From Gamsiella multidivaricata (taxonomy: Eukaryota > Mortierellomycota > Mortierellomycetes > Mortierellales > Mortierellaceae): a DNA stretch of 50,891 nucleotides. Positions 1-10,000 of this stretch are shown piece after piece. The stretch lies in NCBI RefSeq assembly GCF_025024155.1, contig NW_026251849.1, positions 1 through 50,891 of the forward strand, written 5' to 3'. The first letter of the stretch is position 1. Every line of letters starts with the position of its first letter. The notes beneath the pieces are model-generated. The model saw only the letters and a program-made list of their open reading frames with translations, did not search any database and had not been told where the DNA came from. Position numbers and translations under genes: made by a program.

Positions 1-2347
1 GCGGGGTGCTGAGCCCGACGAACACAGGAGGCGGAGGGTTTTCCGACTTGCGCTCCTTGGCCGACTTGAGCGTTGTCACAAGGCTGTCAAAAGTCCGGCA
101 GACAAGCAGCCAATCCCGAGCATCGTCCTCAAAGTCAGTCAGAACGTCCGAAACGGTGTAGGCAATCTTGAGCTTGGCAAATTCCACTGCAATGCAGACA
201 GTATCAGCGCGCTTCATGGTATAAAAGATACAGGTCTGCTCGACAACCTGGAAAAAGATCAGTCTGACCTGCTCGATATTCTCAAACCTCGTCACAATCT
301 CGTCCAGAACGCGCTTCGACCACAGCGCAATGCGGCATAAGTCTCCTGTGTCCTTCTGCGCCGACGCTTCAAACGAGACCTCTGCGACCCCAATATCGAG
401 ACACTCCTTGTACCGGACGAGGAAGTCGGGATTCTTGGATAATGTTGTCAAGTTCTTGCAGAGGCGCACGAAAATGCTACCGGATGTCGCGGTAGTTGCT
501 GAACTATGGTGGAGATATCAGAAGTCCAGAAGCAGTGTTTGAAATAGGGCCGAACTGGAAAAAAAAAAAAAAAAAAAAAAAAAAAAACGAGCATATGATA
601 AACACAGGCGTACAAAATGTCTGCCAACTTACTGTGCGAGACGACTAAAGTCTGGACGATCAAAAATAGGCCGCAGCATACCCAATATGAACGAGCTAGT
701 TTGGTCAGCCTCGCTCACAGGCGCGCATTCCTTGGGCAGCTTGACCGCGTGCTCATAGAGCTCCTTCAGCGGCGAGTCTTCTTCTTCTTCTATCCGTTTC
801 TTGAGCTGCTTGCGTGCATACTCGCATCCACCTTTGCGCTCAGCTTTCCGAAACACCTAACACAAAAGGAAATAGATCCAGGATAAGTACACAGAGGCTC
901 CGCAGCATGTGTATATCGTATCGACCGCATGATCTTCCAACTACCAAGGCACATACATTGCGGGCTGCTTGGCAAAAGGCCACCGCACCATCTTCCTCGT
1001 CCGCCCTGGCTTGTTCGTCGTCCTTGTTGGGCTGGATCATCTCGACCATGACCTCGCGCAACCTCTCAAAGCGCTCGCCAAAATGCCGGCGCTGCATATT
1101 AGTGGGCTCTTTGCCGAGGAACAGAATTCCGGCTGTGGCCCTGCAGGTGAACAGCAATATTAAATGCATCGCGTTAGCTTATCAGCGAAAAGCATCATGT
1201 ACACAAAGAAATCAGTCATGGTCAACGCAACTTACAGAAAGTCTTGGAAGGTGTCGCGGTCATATGGCGTGGCGATCGCCTCCTCATAATAGTCGTTGAA
1301 TGGGGCCGAGATGTCGTAGTATCCGATGATGCAGCTAAAGGCGAACGCTTCATAGTCGAATACGACGTTCAGGGGGCGGTGGCCCTGCTCCTGGACAAGT
1401 GTGGCCACCTCCTCTTCCTCCTCGTCCTCATCATCGTCGTCGTCATGGCTTGTCTTCATTCGTTGAAGAATACAAAGAAGAGGATTGCATTGTTATCAAC
1501 ATCAAATCCAAGAGCCATGACGGTCGAATGGCCTTGCAAAACGTCAAGCGCTTACCTCGCTCTGAAAGGGGTTGTTCGCATGGGTGGCGCTCTTCATGGT
1601 GTTTGGGCCTCCCACCACACGCTCGCCCTTCTCTGCTCTTGGTCGCTGCAGATCTTTTTCGGTAGTTTGCAAAATGAACCAAAAAAGTAATGAGGAAATA
1701 GTCAACTGGGGTCGAGAGTACCAACCAACGCAAAGATGGTCACGATCAGACTCCTCACCATGCTCTTCCGCCTCCTGATCTCGGTCTCGCTTTCCTAGAA
1801 TTGTTCCAGATTGCTTGGTGGATGGCTCATCCTGATGCCACACCTTCTTGTTCAAAGCCCATATTCGGATAGATGGTCAGCAAAGGTTAGTAACAGCGCC
1901 AAGAGGCGACGATCGAAGACAGTGACAATGTTGCGCTTGGAGATAGTTCTGACATTAACGAAAAAAAAAATAATCACGCACCGTTTGCTCGCCTAGACGT
2001 TTGCGCAGCTTTTGTTGTGCCAGGTAACGCTCTTCATTGACAATGATGTCGTTGGTGATGTCCGTCGCTGCCTCCGTCCTGAAGGCTTCCAAACGCAGCT
2101 TGCCCATTTCGTCACCAAGGAAACCGACCCATGCGCAAGCATACGATCGAATCGCTCTGTCCACTGTTTTCCGACTGCTGATCTTGACAAGGCCATCAAT
2201 GAACAGCGTGTGGTCGTTGTGAGTCTTGAAAAAGTGCTTTAAGGACCACTGGCCGACAGGAGTGACGAAAAAGTACTGGTCCGCCTCCAGGCCGGGATGC
2301 TCCCCAAGATGCGTCGCGAGACCATAGTACTGAGGTTGGTTAGCCAT
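1..2347 (-). CDS. Multi-exon hypothetical protein, 3' end beyond window
   Basis: I do not recognise this protein. The start ATG is at 2347-2345. Inferred exons are 2347-1982, about 1846-1720 (3' end uncertain), 1645-1556, 1453-1236, 1140-957, 856-633 and about 477 (or 504) to 1. Supporting splice signals are donors GTGCGT after 1982, GTAAGC after 1556, GTAAGT after 1236, GTATGT after 957 and GTAAGT after 633, and acceptors CCTGCAG before 1140 and GTGTTAG before 856. Phases agree across the exons from 1645 through 633. Visible features are a QPQYYGLATHLGE start, an acidic Asp/Glu run just after 1453, and mixed helical sequence with no signal peptide or obvious membrane segment. The sixth intron holds a 27-nt homopolymer (A on the plus strand, 561-587). 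The protein is open at position 1, so the C-terminus is missing. Existence of a spliced gene is well supported; function is unknown and the second and last junctions are tentative. Confidence 0.6.
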
Positions 2348-2540
2348 TGCTTGTAGCGAAAGAGCTGGGTTGGATAGTGTTGTAGACTTGATCTGGTTGT
2401 GCTGGAGGCTCGCAATTTCTGAAGGAATTGGGGACTACGTCACCAACTCCGTGCGCTCTCTACCTCCCTCTTCTCTCCTAATCCCTAACCGTTTGGCGGG
2501 CGCAACCAAGGCAAGGCATAGTCATTAATCAACCTCAACG
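2348..2540. other. Upstream region of the first gene
   Basis: No coding sequence is seen. It should contain the promoter of the minus-strand gene that starts at 2347, but no clear TATA box is visible. A first, isolated copy of the GTTTGGCGGG motif lies near 2490, ahead of the tandem copies that follow. Confidence 0.35.
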
Positions 2541-3146
2541 CACTCCTGTCGGCCCGTTTGGCGGGGAGGAATGCTGTCCATCGATATGTGCGACCGGCCA
2601 TGGTGGCCTGCACATGGAGGTGCTGCATTCAGCGCGAGGCTGTTGATTCACGTTTCATATTTTTGTTTTTTTGTGCGATGGTGCTCGGTGCGGGTGCGAC
2701 AGCGTTGCCATTACGCATGTTCTATGCGGCACGCCGATCCGCATACTCGCCTGTCGGCCCGTTTGGCGGGGTGAGATGCCCATCGCGATGCACTGTCGGC
2801 CCGTTTGGCGGGTGCATCCAAGGTAAGCCATGTTTTTTATGTCATTCAGTCGTAATGCACTCCTGTCGGCCCGTTTGGCGGGGAGGAATGCTGTCCATCG
2901 ATATGTGCGACCGGCCATGGTGGCCTGCACATGGAGGTGCTGCATTCAGTGCGAGGCTGTTGATTCACGTTTCATATTTTTGTTTTTTTGTGCGATGGTG
3001 CTCGGTGCGGGTGCGACAGCGTTGCCATTACGCATGTTCTATGCGGCACGCCGATCCGCATACTCGCCTGTCGGCCCGTTTGGCGGGGTGAGATGCCCAT
3101 CGCGATGCACTGTCGGCCCGTTTGGCGGGTGCATCCAAGGTAAGCC
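2541..3146. repeat. Two tandem 317-bp copies with CCCGTTTGGCGGG motifs
   Basis: Copy 1 starts at 2541 and copy 2 at 2858. Matching internal landmarks (for example GCATCCAAGG at 2814 and 3131) are exactly 317 bp apart, and the copies are nearly identical. Each copy contains the 19-mer TGTCGGCCCGTTTGGCGGG three times. The core has complementary arms (CCCG and CGGG) around TTTGG. ORFs running through the unit are frame-open by repetition and look non-coding. Confidence 0.85.
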
Positions 3147-3532
3147 ATACTCTTTTTTTATTGTTTGTAACAAGGCAAGTCATGTTCTCTACTTAGGCGC
3201 TGCACGCCTCTGTCACCTTCGAAGCATCGTATGATAATTCAGCACGTCTCACTTTTTTGTACATGCCTTAATACTAAATCAGAGGCCAAAGATGTGACTC
3301 TCTCATAGGTCTTCTACCTCTTGGGAGACGATCGCTGGCACCACATTGGAGACATCCTTCGAGCATAGAGTGGCACACGAGCATCTCAACATCCTCTGCC
3401 GCCATAGAGCTAGTAGCCGATAACCGAGTGCAAGGCTCATTGACCAGAATAGCAGTAGAAGTGGTGGCGCTGTAAGCTCTCTTGAAACTCACTCTTTCTT
3501 CCTTACTCTTTCTCTCTCCCTCTCTCTTTTAG
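3147..3532. other. Unassigned sequence
   Basis: Nothing recognisable apart from short frame-open stretches. A pyrimidine-rich run ending TTTTAG at about 3510-3532 is the first acceptor-like signal of the exon-like array that follows. Confidence 0.3.
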
Positions 3533-5260
3533 CAAGGTTACAGGAGTGGTTGGAAGCACATGACAGAGGACCAGGCAGAGGACCAGGCAGGAGATAGGTG
3601 GTGGTGAAGAGAGAGTCTATGCTGATTCGTTGTTTTTAACTCATTGCAGAAGATACACTATTTCTTTCGCTCTCGTTCCCCTCTCTACTCTGGTCTCTAG
3701 GAACGGATACAGGAGTGCTTGAAAGCATACAGGAGGATGAACCAGGAAGAACTACGAGGACAGAACACAGGAAGTAAATGGTGGCGGAGGAGTGTGTGTG
3801 CTGATCTGCAGTTGTTTTTTTACTCATTGCAGAAGACTCACCAACACTCCTTTTCTTTCCACTTTTCCTTTAGTGACGGATATATGAGTGCTTGAAAACA
3901 CACAACAAAGGACCATGCAGGAGCAGAATACACAAGTAAGTGTTGACAGGTGTTGCGCGCGCACTGACAGTGTAGGGAAAAGTATTGGAGCTTGGCTGAT
4001 AGGAGCAATTGACTTACGGGAGCTCTTTTCTCTTGTCGTTTTTTTCCTTTCTCCCCGATAGCAGGATTGCGAGAGTGCTTTGATGCACATGACAATGGAC
4101 TACAGAAGCAGCACGTCGAAGTAAGTGTCGACAGGAAACAGAGTCATTGTTGTTCATTGTCTGTTGTGCACGCGGATTAAGAGTAGAGATCAGTGTTGAG
4201 GTTGGGTTCAAGAGCAATTGACTCATCAGTGTTGTCTTTGGCCTTCTCCTTCTATCTGCTAAGTCGAGTCGTATGTGTTTATTGATGCACATGTCGATGG
4301 ACAAGAGAAGCCGGATTCACTGCAGGTAAGTGCAGTGCTGCATACGAGCTGGCAGTGGTAGTCTGTGTTTGGTATGGTTTATGGTATGCAGTAGAACTCA
4401 TTGGATCTTCTTTCTCTGCCTCTGTCCTTATTACAGCTGCTTTAGTACGATCCCAGCAGTATCTTAAAGTACGCAGCAATGAAACGTGGGAGCTGGATCG
4501 CGTTGCAAGTAAGTGTTGTGTTGAGTCGTTGTTGGACATCGCAGTGCAGCACAGGAACTAGCAGTGGGGATCAGTCTTGACTCACTAGAGCCCTTTTCTC
4601 TTTTCTTTACTGTTTTAGCATAGTCACAGCAGTGCCAGCGCGCACCCAGCAAGTGAACCACAAGAGAGCTGGACTGCGTTGCAAGTAAGCGCTGTCAAGA
4701 CTCTCTGCTGATTCGCAGAGGTGCACACGAGTTGGTAGTCGGGATCAGTGTTCAGTTTGGCGGACTGGAGCAATTGACTCACCAGACTTCTATCTCTTTA
4801 TGTGGCCTCCTTAGCATGGATGCAACAGTGTCAACACGTACCCAGCAGAGGAAGGCGGGAGCAGGACCGTGTTGCAAGTAAGTGTTGACAGGGATTCTGT
4901 TTTGATTTACGTTGGTCATCGCAGTGCTGCAGTTAAGCTGGGTGCGGGGATCGGTCTTGACTCACCAGAATCCTTCTCTCTCTCTCTTTTCTTCTTTTGC
5001 TGCTTTAGCATCGTTGCAACAGCGTCAACGCGCATCAAGCAGAGGAAAAGCGGGACCAGGGATCACGTTGCAAGTAAGTGCCGGCAGAGCTCTATGTTGA
5101 TTCACGTTGGTCGTCGTTTGTTGCAGTCAGGCTGGGCGTGGAGATCAGTCTTGACTCACCAAAGTACCTCTTTCTTGTTTCCCCTGCTACTCTAGCATGG
5201 TTGCGACAGCGTCAATTTGCACTCAGCAAGTGAAAAGCGGGAGCCGGAACTACGTTGCAA
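3533..5260 (+). repeat. Array of ten splice-bounded exon-like units, part 1
   Basis: Ten diverged units of about 170-200 bp lie head to tail on the plus strand. Each has a pyrimidine-rich tract ending in AG, an exon-like block of about 60-75 nt, and usually a GTAAGT-type donor. Blocks inferred are 3533-3597 (donor decayed), 3701-3773, 3874-3935, 4062-4120, 4264-4325, 4446-4508, 4619-4684, 4815-4877, 5009-5073 and 5196-5260. Later blocks share a GTTGCAA end directly before GTAAGT. Intron-like parts share TTGACTCAC and GTTGGTCATCGCAG. Block lengths are mostly not multiples of three and no frame stays open through all of them, so a protein is doubtful. It may be a spliced non-coding RNA, a decayed exon-repeat gene, or a satellite that resembles splice sites. 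Confidence 0.55.
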
Positions 5261-6275
5261 GTGTATATGGTTTATTCTTCTCGACCAATTTTAATGGCAT
5301 CTTATGCTTAAGCAAGCATTGTCATGCCTGTCCCTGAGCCACCAATCTGAGAAATATCGCAGATCGTGCACAGGTTGCCTTGGAATTCAGTGAGTGAGTC
5401 ACGCCGGCTCAGTTCAATGCTCAGTCCTGAGATGTATTCACGACAGACCCCACAAGCTGTAACGCCTATCAAGTTAACAAGAATAAAAGGAACCATCAGT
5501 CATCATGTCCTCGCGTAGCTTCCTCTGCCAAAATGCCCTCGCCCTCTTTCATGTGGTCATACTTCCTCAGCTTCTGTCGTCTGTGTCACCACAGTCAGCA
5601 GCAATGGGTGAAGAATCCGTCTGAACAGGGTGCACGCCTCTACAATTTTGTTGCCGTTGTCTCCTTATAAGCGTCTTGTATGTCCTTTGGAATCAACGCG
5701 TGGAAGCTCCTGACAAGCACTGGCAGTGCCCTTCTCTGGTCGCTTTCGGTAGGGTTGCGACGCACCGGCAGCGTGATCGGCGGCATGCCTTCATTGCCAG
5801 TGAGAATGGTCCTGCTGGCTTGAAAGAAGGACAGGAAGTGATCCTTAAGAGGCTCAAAGTTGAAGGCTTCGACCTGGCGCTAGAAGAGCTGTCAAGAGAA
5901 AAGGAGAGCATCGGTGGTGTGCACTCGAAGAGGGTGCACTACAATAACAAAAAATGCCAGGACAGTGATCAGCTTCCCAGTTTGAAAGAGTAGCTCTACA
6001 GTTAGATAGTGTAATCGTTTGTGCTTACCGATGATAGTCGACACAGGTGTCAGTCTCAAGAAGGTGGAGCGGAGGGTGTGTTGTCTCGAAGGACGCGCGG
6101 TGTGCGGTTCTGTGACCGTCTTCCCTCCTTCCTTGCACTTCTCCCTTCCTTCTTCCTTCTTCCTTCTTCCTTCTTTGCTCTCCTCCTTTGACCGGAACAG
6201 GACGTGGAGGGCATCAAGTGCGGACAGGACGTTGTGCTGATCGCAGAGGACCAGGCAGGAGGAGGACACACAGGA
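5261..6275. other. Spacer between array parts; short coding-like pieces
   Basis: No complete gene could be built. On the minus strand, 5308-5496 is open and holds two CxxC motifs (CGVC and CTIC), preceded by an AG that could be an acceptor; it may be the last exon of a small cysteine-containing protein. On the plus strand, 5676-5993 is open for 105 codons with mixed composition and no motif. A CTTCC/TTCTT pyrimidine microsatellite lies at about 6122-6185. Neither ORF is recognised. Confidence 0.25.
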
Positions 6276-7730
6276 GGTAAGTGTTGGCAAAGGGGGTCTT
6301 TACCGATTCGTTGTTTCCTCATCGCAGAAGACTCACCAGCCATCTTTTTCTTTCCTGCTCCCTCTCTGTTTCGTTTAGCAGCGGGTACAGAAAGCAGGCA
6401 GGATGCAGGACCAAATTGCAGGAGGAGGCACAACAGAGTCTATGCTGATTCGTTGTTTGCTCACCGCATTAGACTCACTAGGCACTCCTGTTTCCTCTTC
6501 ACTGTTTTCTTGAACCATGGGTCAGGAGTGCACGGAAGCACATATGCCAGCATGAGGATACACGCTGGAGGTAAGTGGGTGCAAAGAGGGTGTCTGCTAA
6601 TTCGTTGTTTGCTCATCGCAGAAGACTCATCAGGCAGCCTTTCTCTCTCTTCCCTTTTCACTCTCTCTTTAGCAATGATTACAGGAGTGGTTGGAAACAC
6701 ACGGCAGAGGACTAAGCAGGAGGTAAGTGGTAATGGGTTTGGTTGATAGTGTATAATACACTCGTTGGATGTCCCTCTCTGACTCTCTTTTGTTTGTTGC
6801 TTCAGCACGATCGTCAAAGTGCTTATAAGCACACAGCAGTGGGAACGCCGGGGAGCTGGACGTGTTGCGAGTAAGTGTTGAAAGGACACTCGTGCTGATT
6901 CGCGTTGGTCATCGCAAAGCTGCACACGAGCCAGCAGTGAGGATCAGTGTGCATCTTGGCTGTCGAAGCAATTGACTCACTAGAGCCCTTCTCTCTTTTT
7001 GTTTTCTTTGCTGTGTAAGTATGGTTGCAACAGTGTCAGCACGCATCCAGCAGTGGAAACGCGGGAGCAGGACCATGTTGCAAGTAAGTATTGACAGGAC
7101 TCTGTGCTGATTCAGCGTTACTCATCGGTGCTATAACGGTGCGGCTGGAGGAGATCACCCTTAGTGCTTGTCTGTTGAGCCATGGACTCACCGCTGAACC
7201 CTTCTTTTGTTCGTTCTCTTTCCCTTTTCGATGCAACTAGGAAGGCTGGGGCAGGGTCACCGAGTAAGTGTTGACAGTGTCGTCGTGCTGAATCAGTGTT
7301 GCTCATCGGTGTAGCAGCAGAGCTGGCAGTGGTGATCAGCCTTGGAGTTTATCTTACTAGGTTTCATAAGCTCACCACAGCCCTTCTTTTGTTTTTTCTC
7401 TTTCTCTTCTAGCAGCCGCTAGTGTGGTCTTACAGAAGTATAGGATTTTCTGGATCAACAGGATAGTGGCAAGCAGAAAGACAGTGCAGTGTCACCCAGT
7501 AAGTGTTGACAGGATGTTGTGCTTATTCAGTGTTGCTCATCGATGCTGCAGCGGTGGGACTAGTAGAGGAGATCAACCTTGGTGTTCGTCTGTTGAGATC
7601 AAAGACTCACCACAGAACCCTTTTGTTCTTTCTCTCTCCCTTTTCTCTACGACTAAGAAGGCTGACAGGAGTGCGACGAAGCATTGGGCAGTGGTAAACA
7701 GATTTTTTTATTTTTATTTTTTATTTTTTT
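6276..7730 (+). repeat. Array of splice-bounded exon-like units, part 2
   Basis: The same unit type resumes after the spacer. A donor GTAAGT follows 6276. Exon-like blocks are about 6379-6430 (donor lost), 6527-6570, 6673-6722, 6806-6870, 7020-7083, 7241-7263 (only 23 nt), 7413-7498 and 7658 onward. Most are preceded by a polypyrimidine-AG and followed by GTAAGT. The 6673 block closely resembles the 3533 block (both contain TTACAGGAGTGGTTGGAA), and the 6806 and 7020 blocks resemble those at 4446-5073, so both block types recur in the two parts. The array stops against the 3' end of the Helitron relic at 7732. Confidence 0.5.
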
Positions 7731-7731
7731 A

Positions 7732-7763
7732 CTAGTAGAACTGCCCGTGGCACACGCCACGGG
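7732..7763 (-). other. Helitron 3' terminus: hairpin plus CTAG
   Basis: Read on the minus strand, CCCGTGG - CGTGTG - CCACGGG (7763-7744) forms a 7-bp stem with a 6-nt loop. CAGTTCTA (with the final C of CTAG following) separates it from CTAG at 7735-7732, and a T flanks at 7731. A GC-rich hairpin a few bases before CTRR and insertion next to T are the standard 3' signature of Helitrons. This fixes one boundary of the relic. Confidence 0.8.
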
Positions 7764-9060
7764 TCCGAGGTAAAAAATAAAGTAGCTTTATTGCACGTTC
7801 AACAGATTCCTGCAGACGATATTTCGCGTCTAAACGCCCTCCTGTCCATCTATGGCACCATTTTCGACCAGAACCTTGAGGTTGTCTCGGTGTTTGCAAC
7901 GCGAGAACCCGACATACAATTACCCAGCACCAGAGACGTGCTGAGGAAGATACACACCAACGCGATCAAGTGTTTATCCTTGTGCCTTGTTAATGGTCAA
8001 GGCAAACGCAAGTTTGACAGGAAACTGGCGCCTAGTGAACTTGATTGGCGTAAATCCGTCGTCCAGGGTCGTAAGAGGTATGCGTGGAATAAGCACTGTT
8101 CGTCTCCTGAAGTCACCGTTAAGAATCTCGGCACTGATGTATCTCTGACGGAGTGCTCGAACAATCAGACGCATATCGTTGCAGAGGCCGGATTTCCCGT
8201 CCATGTTTCGAAGAAGAATGATAGGCTGGCCCACCTTCAACAGCAACTCGTGGGGAGGCATACCTGGAGGACCATTGTACATTGAGCTTTACATGATCTG
8301 TAGCGGGACTTTGAAAGTAGAGTGGACTGTACGGCCTCCTATCAAGACCCGAGCAGCAATTCCAGATGACGCTGTTCCGTCCAGACCCCAAATTGGGATC
8401 GTGCTGGGAGTGAACCTTCTCATTTAGGCTACTACCTTTTTTATTCATGAGTCTATTAAGCTATCTAGTGCTCCAAGACCCAGGTCGAGGCTATAAAAAC
8501 CTCTACCAGGAGCATAATAAACAATAACGCTCTTTTGTCTCCTTGACTCACACTCAGGTACATAAAACATCACAGACGCAACTACCATCACGTCCTTCTC
8601 GCGTCTTCCTCGGATACGGGCAATCAAAGTGCTGTACAAAAATGACTTGCCCGTTCCTCTTGGTCTATCAATAAAGAACACCTTTGCCACACCTTCGTCC
8701 TTGTTATCCAGCGCTGCCGTGGTTGCAGCGTACAGTGCTTTTTGATCGTCTTTGCAGAAATCCAAGTCATGAGCTGACTTAGCCGCAAGTACCCCAGTGC
8801 CGAGCTCTGCATGTTGTCCAAGTTCGTCACTGTTGGGTTGGCGATTGATGAGGTTGTGAAAGTTTCGAAGCATCTCTTCATAGACCGCCAGACTAATCCC
8901 AGTTCCCTTCAAAATCTCGTTGACGTGGAACAGTGCAGCGCTCTTGACAGCCTCTCCTCATTAAGGCAATCTCCAGCAACGCACAGGAAGAAAGTTCTGA
9001 GATAGGTTATCAGCGAATGCTTCCCTCAATTCGGGAGGATTGGATGGGCTGCATAGGTGC
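7732..9060 (-). pseudogene. Degenerate Helitron, Pif1-like helicase region
   Basis: Minus-strand pieces of a Helitron Rep/helicase protein. The order from 9060 downward is: a segment with PPELREAFADNLS (about 9030-8990); a stop-containing stretch; an ORF from 8912 to 8445 with a Walker A remnant (RPRGTGKSF, normally GxGGTGKS); a gap that has lost central helicase motifs; and 8282-7974 with LLRNMDGKSGLCNDMR and FALTINKAQG, both typical of the C-terminal helicase of Helitrons. Homology continues past the stop after KAQG (DRVGVYLPQHV, then LYVGFSRCKHRDNLKVL), interrupted by stops where the family usually has Gln. The element has no intact Rep domain in view and is non-functional. The 5' end was not found. 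Confidence 0.75.
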
Positions 9061-9203
9061 AGAGCCATAGCGAAAAGATGGCGTACGTTCTTGGGACTTC
9101 AACGCCTGTTACCAAATATTCAGTGAGAGGGCACCGTTCAAAGGGCAACGCATCTAAATCCTTTGCGCTATTCGGTCGATTGAAAGCGGTAATTATATCA
9201 GCG
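9061..9203 (-). other. Possible further Helitron-derived coding sequence
   Basis: The minus strand is open through LDALPFERCPLTEYLVTG at about 9190-9080. Its position directly upstream of the helicase pieces suggests it belonged to the same Helitron protein, but no diagnostic motif is visible. Confidence 0.3.
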
Positions 9204-10000
9204 CGCCTGGTGAGAGGTATAGGCTCATCTCATAAAAAAAAAAAGAAAAAAAAAGAACTTGCCTTTCGAGCGGGTTACTGAGATTCTTAGGGCAGTCCTT
9301 GAAGATGATTTTGGAGTAGCTAGCTTGGCCGCATCTGCATGTCCGAGACGCTTGGAGAGATCCTGCAGCAGGGGCAGGTGCCAGGCCCGCATACTCTAGT
9401 TCCTCCAGATGGTGATTAGCACGCTCATGCCCTTGCTGTCTTTCGCGAGAATTAGCCCAGCACGCCTGGTGAGAAGTACATCAGCGGTTACATAGTTCAG
9501 ATTGTTCTGCAAGTCCACCCCATAAAAAAAAAACTGCCTTTCGGGCGTACCACTGGGATCCCCAGAGCAGTCCCCGAAGTTAGTTTTGGAGTGGGTAAGA
9601 TGACCACATTTACATATCCGAGGCGCTTGGAGAGGTCCTGCAGCAGGGGTAGGTGCCAGATCCGCATGCTCTGGTTCATCCAGATGGCGATCAGCATGCT
9701 CATGACCCTGCTATCTTTCACTGGCGTACTGGGCTGCATAGGCGGAGATGAGCATAGCACGCCTGGTGAGAGGTACATCAGCTGTTAGTTTAGATTGTCC
9801 GTAATCCCATCCCATAAAAAAAAAAAGAAAAGGAAGCTGCTTTTCGAGCGTGTTCTTGGGATTCTCAGGGCAGTCCCTGAAGGTGATTCTGCAGTGGCCA
9901 GTTTGGCCTCATATGCATGTTCGAGCTGCTCAGACAGGTTCAGCAGCAGGACTATAGATTCGATCAATTCGTGTCGAGTCAGCATGGGGACCAATATCAA
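9204..10000 (-). repeat. Three diverged copies of an exon-like unit
   Basis: Landmark CGCCTGGT recurs at 9204, 9463 and 9760, a spacing of 259 and 297 bp. Each unit, read on the minus strand, contains a poly-T tract, ATGGG or ATGAG, then (in the middle unit) an AG and a coding-like block with LLQDLSKRLG or a similar peptide, ending near CTCGAAAG or CCCGAAAG before the next tract. Middle and right copies stay open for about 80-90 codons; the left copy has an in-frame stop. This may be a decayed gene with tandemly duplicated exons. I do not recognise the peptide. Confidence 0.45.

Noticed and set aside
2558..3234. Overlapping long ORFs in the 317-bp repeats
   Set aside because: They repeat with the DNA unit, exist in several frames and have biased Cys/His/Arg composition without motifs.
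2541..10000. CRISPR-like arrays
   Set aside because: Repeats are long, diverged and contiguous, with no short identical repeats separated by unique spacers, and the genome is eukaryotic.
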